From positions 1 through 37,252 of the forward strand of contig JAFIGC010000042.1 of the NCBI GenBank assembly GCA_020831635.1: a stretch of 37,252 nt of DNA, read 5' to 3'. The position numbers were made by a program, and so were the translations under genes. This document shows positions 25,601-31,399 of the stretch, in pieces; the stretch's first letter is position 1; every line of letters begins with the position of its first letter. This DNA is from Verrucomicrobiota bacterium. GTDB lineage: Bacteria; Verrucomicrobiota; Kiritimatiellia; SS1-B-03-39; UBA6053. Under the pieces are notes generated by a model. The model was not told the origin of the DNA. It saw only the letters and a program-made list of their open reading frames with translations, and did no database searches.

Positions 25601-26540
25601 TCCAGACGGCATCCTCACCCCAGTTCCCATCCTGCCCGGACCGGAGGGTCCGGTGACGTTTTTGCTGAAAGTCCGCCCTCCTAACCCACTCACGGGCCGA
25701 TCGTTCGGTGGGAAACCACCAATAGGAACGCGCAAAGCCGCCGGGAAAATCCTGGGCCGGCCCGATTTCAAAGTTTGCCATGCCGTAATTCACCGGCAGA
25801 TAATCCGCCATCAACACCCTGTCTGCCCGGGCCAGCCAGCCACCCCGGCGTATTTCCTGACGGCGCAGCTCCGGTGCGCTTCCATCGTCGGGCAGGGATT
25901 CCGGCAGCCGCACTTTCAGCAGTTCCTCCAGCCAGTGGCCGATATACTCCTGGTCCTGGACATCGGTGTGGTGGCCGTTGATATAAAAGAAGGAGTGGGG
26001 ACTGAAAAACATGCCCGTGCCGGACTGGCCGCCAGTCGTATACATTTTCCACCCCATGGCAATGTCGAAGATGTTGTCGGCGGCACCGGCGCCGATCAGC
26101 ACGGGGATAGAGCTGTCTGGCGTGGTCCCGTCCCCGTGCGTCATGATCCCAATCATTTTTTCAGGAATTTTGTTCACCTCACTCACCACATTGAAGGAGC
26201 CTGCGGAGATTCCCCACGAAATGCGTCCGGCATTGCGCAGCTCGGGATGTCCGGAGGCCAGCGCCTCGGCGGCGAAATCGTTGCGGGTCAACCCTGAGGA
26301 CATGACGGCCATCCGGTTGCGGTGCGCGAACGCCTCCGCGTGAATGCTGGGCGGGTTTTGGATGTAGATGCCGCGGATCAACTCCCCGGGCTCCATGTCC
26401 GCCGGAATGCGGAACCAGGCCGAGCCGTCCGGGTGCGTGAAATGGGTCCAGGCCATGGTTTGGGCGTGCAGCCCGCCGCAGGCGCACAAGGTCAGACTCA
26501 ACAGCAGAAATTGGCGGAAACGGGTTGATCTAAACATCAT
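16662..26540 (-). CDS. Giant secreted protein: two alpha/beta-hydrolase domains, PKD/FN3/LamG modules and a pectate-lyase-type beta-helix
   Basis: 3292 residues. ATG 26540 (an ATG ATG pair) opens a good signal peptide, FRQFLLLSLTLCACGGLHAQ; the frame extends 42 codons further but through the promoter. Approximate order: hydrolase domain 30-290 with GISAG, beta-rich linker 300-530, PKD 538-623, PKD-like 627-713, carboxypeptidase-regulatory-like repeats 717-850, beta-propeller-like region 913-1213, PKD 1265-1350, MBG-like repeats 1360-1510, FN3 1518-1608, CE1-type esterase 1620-1860 (GVSMGGYGSMDAL with serine 1748, THGDQDNIV, GVGHDAW), LamG-like 1953-2163, double pectate-lyase-type beta-helix 2182-2767, cadherin-like and Ig-like domains 2770-2960, and the shared C-terminal domain 3180-3292 ending LFLRVRVFE. 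It is first in an operon with GH31 and the hydrolase, behind a promoter and operator at 26574-26612. It is likely surface-bound, de-esterifying and perhaps cutting one polymer; activities are inferred from the folds. Confidence 0.85.
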   Translation of the reverse strand: MMFRSTRFRQFLLLSLTLCACGGLHAQTMAWTHFTHPDGSAWFRIPADMEPGELIRGIYIQNPPSIHAEAFAHRNRMAVMSSGLTRNDFAAEALASGHPELRNAGRISWGISAGSFNVVSEVNKIPEKMIGIMTHGDGTTPDSSIPVLIGAGAADNIFDIAMGWKMYTTGGQSGTGMFFSPHSFFYINGHHTDVQDQEYIGHWLEELLKVRLPESLPDDGSAPELRRQEIRRGGWLARADRVLMADYLPVNYGMANFEIGPAQDFPGGFARSYWWFPTERSAREWVRRADFQQKRHRTLRSGQDGNWGEDAVWNFGTLNNRENANDPSASFPPYGFVPPKDFHVQLAHDLTLSEGVAKLAGLSQVSGETASLTVSGGVLDLSGIAELNYAGALTLSGGDVYMPPYNKAASFVSTGARLTPLGPERFGPARQNQTVLQSGATLAIGIADIHRHDQLRGTWGIQGPRMEDGSSIEVTLADGFTPQVGDAFDILRGSGAVSVAAGVTAGGPDGHKFTMVSSSDNRRLRLIYNPQGLALNNQPPLADLTVSNNTIQGNAPLALTFNASGSSDPDGNIVSYEWDFGDGATASGGTSRSHTYTREGQFVATVTVTDDQGARNSAAWVVTVGANPTLKKPYAYIRSNRVSGTPNTVFEVDGSRSWDEDGQIVGYEWRMGDDVLGTGPVMELHFDEPGAYELFLTVTDNDGLTHTNVVDIHIYPAATVRGRVTLGGEPLANTAVWIGGWTPTKVYTRADGTYEVEIGLGKHELWVEVSPGRHTPLQAVEPTQAGQVIENVDMEIHRLSLSGTVLHEETGLPVPDAVLSTTGLFEDTFQAGPDGTFSIERLSGITGSISLIASQTHLLGDAVEYPVPVQQENLIIYLRSAYARTSLQPGTLSVSIQQGQNLTVDTFVSETGMNARARWGLRVQSDQPGDSVAGHILRSLALIPTDIYRPAGSFFISMLFAGYDYRQERLWQVYILRNQDTNITEYIYLTERDAVTGALLRQLDISTQVNQQQVQAMTWDPDSGHILLATANTAEIVEFDITGAEAQVLRRIPVQRDPDDSSQTALPVSSLAAGNGLWYVRKGNQHTDRRIFILDPVSGAELGVFNLPQTEGTNSSTNGRYGIALVNDKLIAFRGSNTSPRQIYKANPRTGSGEGGFGVTFGTTTPHYAAAGPHHTAWMYWGGSGAAIALVDTGEPEWLRPGVRGGNLPAGERITVPLEIDTAHLPVGTHTATVTLRANTENPNAASTLHLTVHVTEGPAGAQGPAAVINAQNTGGSAPLTVTADALDSYDPDGNIVQYVWNFGDGSALVTTDSPAARTHTYTAPGNYTLSLTVTDNDGLTSASSVAVSVVESQVTLSTPVLDTTPALTSIRWGMSLGDAVPQGGLMLDPNTGASVSGTFTVLNPSFTPESPGSLPVQVRFVPSNPSAYNTVDMDLELTVLKALADLFHPPDDTQPYTGTPKTVSVGTNPVGLPLTFVWSSGSAPVNVGQYQWTATVDHEFYEGSVQGQLTIYMPDPPEAPGSLSAVALPNGNIQLAWTDNSQDETGFEIQTSSDGESGWSLLHTTAASVTGYTHTGLASGTTVFYRVRGVNAGGSSEYTQVASAQTLDSAGGEGAFHPFQYDDGNGNTLYYQLWIPADYDPALSYPLILSLHGAGSRTNENPDPLTGGYPTVALVTEAVQSYQPHFILHPWCPVGQQWVNTGFGSGTYDQNNVAVTPQMTAVLAIVDQVIATYEGIDPDRVLVTGVSMGGYGSMDALTRRPDLWAGALVVCGGAPAPQLATGVTGNTPVWLTHGDQDNIVPVSGSRNAVTALLDAGGRVRYTEFPGVGHDAWTPTFSDPAHLEWLLRQRRNAPDPTHAAPQIDPGADTELTLPLFSYDPASGVSSDAPAADLSLFWDIKSGPGRPSFVPLNSATPTITFPKTGTYVLRLAADDMEQTVHQEVIVTVSTASGALPDLLAHWHFDEGQGTLLADTTGQNLTGTTARSDGWSTDTPAGTGHSLMTRYQVGGGTVNNYAVIPNNPYLAPTDNTFSVSMWLKADSWADFILNKPGFINISVTGNDLRVTFYDNGNGAWFQFPRPGVTGEWMHFAFTYDGASGRAYYDGALAYTGNRVFTLGSSISPLILGAERDAGNAKPFRGRIDEVRLHNTVLSLEEIQSVIDSDTQLDPGPPPVVPGVGTRFPPDSGVIDVTQPPYNAVPNDGNDDTSAIQAALDAYPNGNRIIYLPAGVYNISQPLTWPETPGEPDVRKRTILQGEGKDSTVLLFHNPAVTAGPVLLTGGGAAQNFRNGIRDLTVRIAPGNSANLDGVAFVSNNQGTLRNVRIESSDRAGRHGLELAMGENGPLLIHGVEVIGFDIGIHAANTVVSQTLEHIRLREQNVTGIWVRNQALFIRGLHSRGERTVAHTQRDTQAFLTLIDAHMEGTGSASTRPAIFSDKTGYFRNIRSSGYQATLEHDDKNRGNTGGVPGPYGAEFLSHGSAQSAFADHGDRSLGLEIRDTPSIPWDPLSAWQGPHQHGGTANDPHDDTAALQAAMNSGASTIYLPNGSWILEGTVTVPPTVRRIIGCEARIQGSGRFVVNSGGSDPVIFERFQADLASGVVIEHGGDRPVVLSALLDIRYVPVGSPGDLYLEDVNFGAPVTFRNQRVWARQLNVETDTQSSPEHEARVLADNADLWVLGLKTERAGTVIKAVNNSRVELLGAYILANTHVQKNDPIFHVVDSAASFSGTTIRNFGTPDFQTFVRETRGGITLDTPRESAGLLHTAYPAVTSPNPPVAVGDSATVAQGTSVGIPVLANDTDADGDTLRLIGYTVPAHGRVRIENGLAVYTPDPDHLGTDAFYYQIHDGRSGWDQARVDVITTSPEDETPPTLVSAAGSVAGGILLTYSEPVHPDTALDPANYQILPAVAIHAVTPVSPSSVQIDTDPFSQGTSYSLTVNNVTDFASEPNVIAPDSAIAIDIPVIPDSGLAIAATAPDSGIVMAWADTAGAWVGQYPGGIRMVAPHDKNDHKGQRITIPEGPDLHVSAVTLRVISSPASHEGMRVFVDVWQLPDANAAAPANTEALILSREPVVWPAATAVDGQFVTFHFGEELTLRSGHTYLILLGLDEPAGNDSFINFNAHRHTRQDQGGGKNPHGIMISRSANNGSGLSGRGSTLGTWSVASEYDLEYYLHGNEAQAPDAYAVWAASVFTPGQLADPDGDGIPNRLERAFGGHPLHAGTAQLPYLQNGVPPVLRYRRDAGDLSYTVEQSPSLAPADWQPAPGASTPGENGWWVREIPVLPETTPLFLRVRVFE

Positions 26541-26573
26541 AAGGCGGGGTCTTTCGAAGAAGGTTGAATAAGG

Positions 26574-26585
26574 TATACCGATAAA
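26574..26585 (-). promoter_or_regulatory. Palindromic operator, site 3 (giant-GH31-hydrolase operon)
   Basis: Reads TTTATCGGTATA on the coding strand and overlaps the -10 box at 26584-26589. It is about 34 bases upstream of the start codon. Apart from the promoter, the 146 bases between the giant gene and the GH63-like gene hold only a loose TCCCGA/TCGGGA inverted repeat without a T-run. Confidence 0.7.
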
Positions 26586-26612
26586 CCTAACCAAATAAAT
26601 GATTTTTGTTAA
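26584..26612 (-). promoter_or_regulatory. Promoter of the giant-GH31-hydrolase operon
   Basis: On the coding strand there is TTAACA (26607-26612), a 17-base spacer, and TAGGTT (26584-26589), in an AT-rich stretch. The -10 box continues directly into operator site 3. Confidence 0.5.
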
Positions 26613-26686
26613 GAAAAATATTTTTGCAAAGCGTGAAGGTCCCGATTTTACAGGGCAACAATCCATCTGTCGGGATCAAAAGAATC

Positions 26687-27907
26687 CTACATACAGTTGC
26701 CCCAGAGTCTGGCCATGGCGGCGAGGGGGTTGTGGCCGAGGTAGTCGGCGTGTGGCTGGTTCCATGCGGTCCAGGGTTTGCGCTGAAGCTCCAGGGGACT
26801 TCCGCCGAGCGGATGATAAAACTCCCAGATCCTGCCGGTCTGATCGAAGACCCGGGCGGTGGCGTCCAGAGCGGCCTCCAGGATACGGGCGGCGGCGTCG
26901 AGGCGGCCGTAGCGCAGGCATCCCCGGGCGGCCCAATACGCCATGCTGTTCCAAGTGGGGCCCCGCCACATGGTCAGGGAAAATTTCGGATCGGCCCGAC
27001 CGACGGACGCCAGCGGATGTGGGGTGAAAAACCGGTCATGATTCATGAGATTTTCGTCGATGACGCGGGAGGCCTGTTCCGGGGAGGCGGCGCCGGTGAC
27101 CAAGGGCCAGATGCCTTCGATGGCGAGTCCGCGCAGTTCGGGATGGCCCACCCACCGGGGATCGTGGAAAAATCCGGTTTCGGCATCGAAACAGCTTTCC
27201 CGGAGAAAATCGGCGAAGCGTTCCGCGCGTTGCCTCCAATGGTCCTGTTCCAGCGGGAGCCCAAGGGTTGCCGCCCAGTCCCGCGCATGCGTGAACAGCA
27301 TGTGTCCCCATGCGGTCGAGTCCACGGCGGGTGTGGGCTCTTCGGAGGCGGTGTCGTAGCGGATGCCGAAATCCACCCCGCTGTCCCAGAAGGTGTTTTC
27401 CATCATGCCGATGTCAAAATAGGCGGAAACTGCCGGCAGGGAGCGGTTCAAATCGTACCAGGAGATTTGACGGCAGAGCACCCGGTATGCGGTGTCGAGA
27501 AGCGAACCATCCCTGGTTTGCTGCCATAGATCCTGGACGGCGACCACCCAAACCGGAGGGGAGGCCCCGTGAGGATGCCAACCGGGAGGGGTTCGGTTCA
27601 TATATACCAGGCTGGGAATGAACCCGGCCGGCTGTTGCAGACCGAAGAGATGGTCCAACTGATTGCGCGCGTGGTCGGGATGCTCCTCCAAAACGTCCAG
27701 GGTGGCGTGGATCAGATCCCAATGCCCGAACGCGGGATGGTTGTGGTACCCTGTCCCCAGGGTGATCCATGGCGATCGGAACGGCGGCGTGGCGGGAAGT
27801 GTGCTGCGCTGATGCAGCTCCCTGTGTCCGCACAGGCAGGGCAGCCAGTTCCGCCTGGGGTTCCGGGGAAACGAGAGGGGCTGGCTGCGAACGGGGTTTT
27901 GCTTCAT
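26687..27907 (-). CDS. (alpha/alpha)6-barrel glycosidase, GH63/MGH1-like
   Basis: 406 residues from ATG 27907. The frame stays open 77 codons further, but that part runs through the operator and looks non-coding. There is no signal peptide, so it is probably cytoplasmic. The chain shows the helical-toroid pattern of clan GH-G and MGH1-like enzymes: GTGYHNHPAFGHWD at the start, LFGLQQPAGFIPS, ENTFWDSGVDFG with aspartate 175 where these enzymes keep the general acid, LTMWRGPTWNSMAYW (the conserved WRGPxW motif), and IWEFYHPLGGSPLE near the C-terminus. Members hydrolyse alpha-glucosides, alpha-mannosides or glucosylglycerate. No Shine-Dalgarno is visible; the operator lies only 20 bases upstream, so the leader must be short. 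It is divergent from the LacI gene, the classic arrangement for a regulator and its target. Confidence 0.85.
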   Translation of the reverse strand: MKQNPVRSQPLSFPRNPRRNWLPCLCGHRELHQRSTLPATPPFRSPWITLGTGYHNHPAFGHWDLIHATLDVLEEHPDHARNQLDHLFGLQQPAGFIPSLVYMNRTPPGWHPHGASPPVWVVAVQDLWQQTRDGSLLDTAYRVLCRQISWYDLNRSLPAVSAYFDIGMMENTFWDSGVDFGIRYDTASEEPTPAVDSTAWGHMLFTHARDWAATLGLPLEQDHWRQRAERFADFLRESCFDAETGFFHDPRWVGHPELRGLAIEGIWPLVTGAASPEQASRVIDENLMNHDRFFTPHPLASVGRADPKFSLTMWRGPTWNSMAYWAARGCLRYGRLDAAARILEAALDATARVFDQTGRIWEFYHPLGGSPLELQRKPWTAWNQPHADYLGHNPLAAMARLWGNCM

Positions 27908-27926
27908 GGTGCGGATTTTAAAAGGA

Positions 27927-27938
27927 TATATCGATAAA
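27927..27938 (-). promoter_or_regulatory. Palindromic operator, site 4 (GH63-like gene)
   Basis: Reads TTTATCGATATA on the coding strand, identical to site 5 in front of the beta-helix gene 1.3 kb away. The start codon is 20 bases downstream. The -10 equivalent would be TTGGTT (27937-27942); I see no good -35. The rest of the 297-base divergent region (27908-28204) holds nothing else I recognise apart from the palindrome at 28184. Confidence 0.7.
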
Positions 27939-28183
27939 CCAAGGATAAAATTCGATGATTTCGGATTCCCCCCTGGTTCCCGCACGATTCGCGCCGGAGG
28001 AAATGTTTTCAATCCGGTGAAATTCATCGTCCATCTCTGCTCCGCGATTTTCCATTTGGCACTTACAAGATCTTCAACACGACCCGGCATGAAAACTGGA
28101 TTATCTTCGGATTCCTGAACATTTGGCCGCTTAGGCACCCTCTAATCCCTGACCCGGCACCTTTTTGGGATGACATTTTTTGA

Positions 28184-28195
28184 TTTACGCGTAAA
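28184..28195 (+). promoter_or_regulatory. Perfect palindrome TTTACGCGTAAA before the LacI gene (putative autoregulatory site)
   Basis: A perfect 12-bp palindrome ending 9 bases before the ATG. It shares the TTTA/TAAA arms of the other operators but has CGCG instead of TCGA at the centre. A loose promoter, ATGACA near 28170 and TAAACT at 28192-28197, would overlap it, so a bound repressor could shut off its own gene. Confidence 0.5.
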
Positions 28196-28204
28196 CTAAT
28201 CTGT

Positions 28205-29221
28205 ATGAAACAAAAAACAACCCTACAAGACATTGCCGACGCCTGCGGGGTCACCCGGATGACCGTTTCCAGCGCGCTGCGGGGCACCGGAAGGATGCGG
28301 GAGGATCTCCGGGAGAAAATCGTGGAGCAGGCGGCCCTTCTCGGGTACCGTCCCAACAAAGCCGCGAAAATTATCGGCACCGGCTGGTTCGACACCGTTA
28401 CGCTTCTCAACAGTGTGAATATTGAGCGCAGCAATCTCTTTCACGATATCCTTTTAGGCCTCAGCTTGGAACTGCAGGAAAAAGCCTGTCATTTGCATGT
28501 CGCCACCTTTACAGACGCAGACCTCAGCGGAGAAGGGCTTTTGCCTCTGTTTATGCGGGAGTCAAATTCAGACGGACTGATTATCAACTACACCCACGAT
28601 GTGCCCAAAGCGTTTCTGGATCAGTTGGCGCTCTGCAATATTCCCTATGTATGGTTTAATAACAAACGACGGGTTGACGCCGTCTATGCCGACGATCTTC
28701 AAGGCGGAAAGGAAAGCGTGCGCGTGCTGACGGAACTGGGACACAAACGCATCCTTTATTTGGACCATCCGATTTCTCATCATTACAGTGTCACTGATCG
28801 CCGCAAGGGCTATGTGCGGGAAATGGAGGCCCGATGCCTTAAGCCCGAGGTCAATTCAACCTTGATCGAACTGAGCGACAGAGAACAGTATCTGGCCTGC
28901 CGTAAGATTCTGGAAAAGAAAAACCGGCCCACGGCGGTGATCACCTACAGCTCATCCAAGGGGGTGGACATGATGCTCGTGGCGGCGCTTGCCCTGGGCA
29001 TGGAAATTCCCCGTGATCTCTCACTCCTCTGCTTCGGGGATGTCTATCCCACGCTGCTCGGACGCCCGATCAGCACCATCATTCGTCCGACGTTTATCAT
29101 GGGGCAGGAGGCCGCGCGCATGTTTCTCGCTAAACGCTCGGACCCCGAAAAAAACATTCCCAGCGTCAAAGTTCCCCTGCGTCCCCTTTGCGACGCCACC
29201 CTGGCCCCGCCGTCGGCCTGA
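28205..29221 (+). CDS. LacI-family transcriptional regulator
   Basis: 338 residues, the usual length. The helix-turn-helix is textbook LacI: TTLQDIADACGVTRMTVSSAL at residues 5-25, followed by a third helix and GYRPNKAAK. The rest is a periplasmic-binding-protein-like sensor domain with a sugar-binding fold (SDGLIINYTHDV, GHKRILYLDHP, PTAVITYSSSKGVDMM, LSLLCFGD). The hinge segment reads NKAAKIIG; most members have N..AR.L, whose leucine inserts at the central CG of the operator, so this one may use an isoleucine. It sits at the centre of the locus, divergent from the GH63-like gene, with a palindrome in its own promoter. The probable role is to repress the five transcription units carrying TTTAYCGRTAWW operators until a breakdown sugar binds. 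The inducer cannot be told from the sequence. Confidence 0.95.
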   Translation: MKQKTTLQDIADACGVTRMTVSSALRGTGRMREDLREKIVEQAALLGYRPNKAAKIIGTGWFDTVTLLNSVNIERSNLFHDILLGLSLELQEKACHLHVATFTDADLSGEGLLPLFMRESNSDGLIINYTHDVPKAFLDQLALCNIPYVWFNNKRRVDAVYADDLQGGKESVRVLTELGHKRILYLDHPISHHYSVTDRRKGYVREMEARCLKPEVNSTLIELSDREQYLACRKILEKKNRPTAVITYSSSKGVDMMLVAALALGMEIPRDLSLLCFGDVYPTLLGRPISTIIRPTFIMGQEAARMFLAKRSDPEKNIPSVKVPLRPLCDATLAPPSA

Positions 29222-29243
29222 CGGCCCCCGTAAAAAGCCTTTT

Positions 29244-29272
29244 TTGATATTTTTTTGTTTTCACGATAGATT
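29244..29272 (+). promoter_or_regulatory. Promoter of the beta-helix gene
   Basis: TTGATA (29244-29249), a 17-base spacer, and TAGATT (29267-29272). The -10 box runs into operator site 5, and transcription would start about 14 bases before the ATG. Confidence 0.55.
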
Positions 29273-29282
29273 TATCGATATA
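29271..29282 (+). promoter_or_regulatory. Palindromic operator, site 5 (beta-helix gene)
   Basis: TTTATCGATATA, overlapping the -10 box and ending 10 bases before the ATG at 29293. It is identical to site 4. Confidence 0.7.
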
Positions 29283-29292
29283 TCATTCCAGC

Positions 29293-31317
29293 ATGGCCAC
29301 TTTAATACCTTCTTCAGATTCCGTTACACAATCAGGCACCCGATACCGCCGTATTCTCCGGGTGTCCGCCTCCGCACCGGAGGAGAACCCAGTTGCGGGT
29401 GCATCGGATGGCCCGGTTTTTTCCTCCATCCAGGCGGCAGCGGAGGTTGCGGAGCCCGGGGATGTGATTCGGATCCGTGCAGGCATCTACCGGGAGTGGG
29501 TGCGCCCGCGCCGCGGCGGAACGGAAGACGCGCCCGTCGTCTATCAGGCTGAGGCGGGGGCCCGGGTGTCGATCCGGGGTTCCGAGCAAATCACAGGCTG
29601 GTTTCCCGCCGCCGATGCCGTCAATCTCTGGTGTCTGGATGTCGCCTCGCTGCCGTGCGCGGAGGGGCTCAACCCTTTTCTCCTGGATGTGCGCAGGTAC
29701 AATCTCCCCGTGCGGCCATTCGAGGAGACAGACGAAGGCGTCCTGGCACCCACCCGCGGACAGGTGTTCTGGGAGGGAGCATTGCTGCGACAGGTGACTC
29801 GCGAGACGCATTTACACCGCTTCCCGGGTTCCTGGATGGTGGATGCGGCGGGCCAACAGCTTTTTCTGCATCCCCCCGCGCATGTCAGGGAAGCGGATCC
29901 CAACCGTGCGCTGGTGGAGCTGAGTGTGCGTCACCGGATTTTTGCGCCCGACGCCCGCGGTCTCGGCCATGTTCATCTGCGGGGACTGACCTTTGAGCAC
30001 TGCGCCAACCCCCATCCCACTCCGCAAATCGCGGCGGTGAGCACCCGCGGGGGGCACGACTGGGTGATCGAGGACTGCGTGATCCGCCACGCCAACACCA
30101 TTGGACTGGATCTGGGTTGCGAATGGGGCATCGAAGAAACCCCCGAAGCCGGAGACCTGGATCTGGACCATGGCCGCTTTGAAGAAATTCGGGGGCGGCG
30201 GCTGGGACACCATCTCGTGCGCCGCAACCACATTTGCGACAACGGCCTCGGCGGCGTGATGGGAATGGTTCAATTCGGCACCCGTTTTGTGGAGAACGTG
30301 GTGGAGCGAAACAACACCCAGGGCTTCCGCACCTTTGAAATGGGGGCGGTGAAATTCCACTTCTTTTTTGACGGGGTGATCGAGCGAAACCTGATCCGGG
30401 ACAACGACTGCTACGGCGTGTGGCTGGACAACCGCTATGCGGGCAGCCGCGTGTCGCGCAATCTCATCGTCAACAATCTCATCGCCGGCGTCTTCATGGA
30501 GATGGGTCTGGGACCCGCGCAGATTGATCACAACGTCATTGCCCACACCCGCAACGGGGACGGTGTGTACGCGCACGACGCCTCCGGGATCACCATCGCC
30601 CACAATCTCCTCTATGCCAACTCCCATGCGGGGGTGACGCTGACCCTGGCCACGGACCGAACCCTGCGGGACGGGAAGCCTTCTCGCTGCTCCGGCAACC
30701 TCGTGGCCAACAACATCATTGCCGCCTCCAAGCGCTGCGCCCTGAGTTTTCCGGTGCCCTGGGAACTGGCGGAAAACAACCGGTCAGAGGGAAACCTGCT
30801 GATGGGCGGCGGAAATCCCATGGACGAGGGCTCCGGACCGGATGTGCCGCTGTTTCACATCAACGGCTGTCACAACCGCTTTACCCCGGAGCAAATCCGC
30901 AGCCGTCTGGGTCTGGTCCCGGATGACAGTCTGGCCGGTGCGGCGGGGGGAAGCCTGGAGGCGTGGCGGCGGGTTACGGGCCGGGATCTGCGGTCCGAGA
31001 TTTTCCAGTTGCGCCGGGACATGCTGGGGGTCTACAGTCTCAGTCTGGACGCGAGCTGGCCGGAGGAGGTCCTGCGTCATTCCTGTGAGCCTGTGACCCT
31101 GTGGGAGGGCGACACCGATTACTTCGGCGACCGGATGGCTCCCGGCGAACCGTATTTGCCGGGGCCGTTCCGTATCCTTCCGCCCGAAATCAAAAGCCGT
31201 CTGCCGCTTTGGCCGCCCCCGGCGAACCCCGGAAATTCCGTCTTTGTTTCCTCCTGTTCCATCCCCGCCCGGCCGCGGGATGCGGGGCTGTCCCCCCTGT
31301 CCGGGAACGGACTGTAG
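29293..31317 (+). CDS. Right-handed parallel beta-helix protein, putative glycosidase or lyase
   Basis: 674 residues with no signal peptide. The start of the fold is the usual one for this superfamily: FSSIQAAAEVAEPGDVIRI then AGIYREWVRP, followed by an inserted beta domain (residues 100-220). A long ladder of beta-helix turns follows, such as VIEDCVIRHANTIGLDLG, VRRNHICDNGLGGVMG, VVERNNTQGFRTFEMG and VIERNLIRDNDCYGVWLDN. Such proteins include GH28-, GH141- and PL-type enzymes; I cannot pick a family. The last ~30 residues (after RILPPEIKSRLPLWPPP) look unstructured and may be read-through beyond an older stop. ATG 29293 has no Shine-Dalgarno and a leader of about 14 bases. Lacking export, it probably works on imported oligosaccharides, unlike the other beta-helix proteins here. 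It has its own promoter and operator. Confidence 0.75.
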   Translation: MATLIPSSDSVTQSGTRYRRILRVSASAPEENPVAGASDGPVFSSIQAAAEVAEPGDVIRIRAGIYREWVRPRRGGTEDAPVVYQAEAGARVSIRGSEQITGWFPAADAVNLWCLDVASLPCAEGLNPFLLDVRRYNLPVRPFEETDEGVLAPTRGQVFWEGALLRQVTRETHLHRFPGSWMVDAAGQQLFLHPPAHVREADPNRALVELSVRHRIFAPDARGLGHVHLRGLTFEHCANPHPTPQIAAVSTRGGHDWVIEDCVIRHANTIGLDLGCEWGIEETPEAGDLDLDHGRFEEIRGRRLGHHLVRRNHICDNGLGGVMGMVQFGTRFVENVVERNNTQGFRTFEMGAVKFHFFFDGVIERNLIRDNDCYGVWLDNRYAGSRVSRNLIVNNLIAGVFMEMGLGPAQIDHNVIAHTRNGDGVYAHDASGITIAHNLLYANSHAGVTLTLATDRTLRDGKPSRCSGNLVANNIIAASKRCALSFPVPWELAENNRSEGNLLMGGGNPMDEGSGPDVPLFHINGCHNRFTPEQIRSRLGLVPDDSLAGAAGGSLEAWRRVTGRDLRSEIFQLRRDMLGVYSLSLDASWPEEVLRHSCEPVTLWEGDTDYFGDRMAPGEPYLPGPFRILPPEIKSRLPLWPPPANPGNSVFVSSCSIPARPRDAGLSPLSGNGL

Positions 31318-31399
31318 TCAGGAGGGAGCGTCCTTTCAAATGAACGCAAAGCCCTGTCCTGCTTGTTTCAGATTAGACATCCCATTTCGAAAGAAATAC

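Noticed and set aside
26641-26690. TCCCGA/TCGGGA inverted repeat after the GH63-like gene as a terminator.
   Set aside because: The arms are 6 bp with a spacer of about 27 bases and no T-tract.
27908-28138. A 77-residue N-terminal extension of the GH63-like protein.
   Set aside because: It would translate the operator and promoter region and matches no known start of the family.
29221-29250. A terminator after the LacI gene (GGC...GCC followed by T's).
   Set aside because: The stem is only about three base pairs; the T-run alone is not enough.
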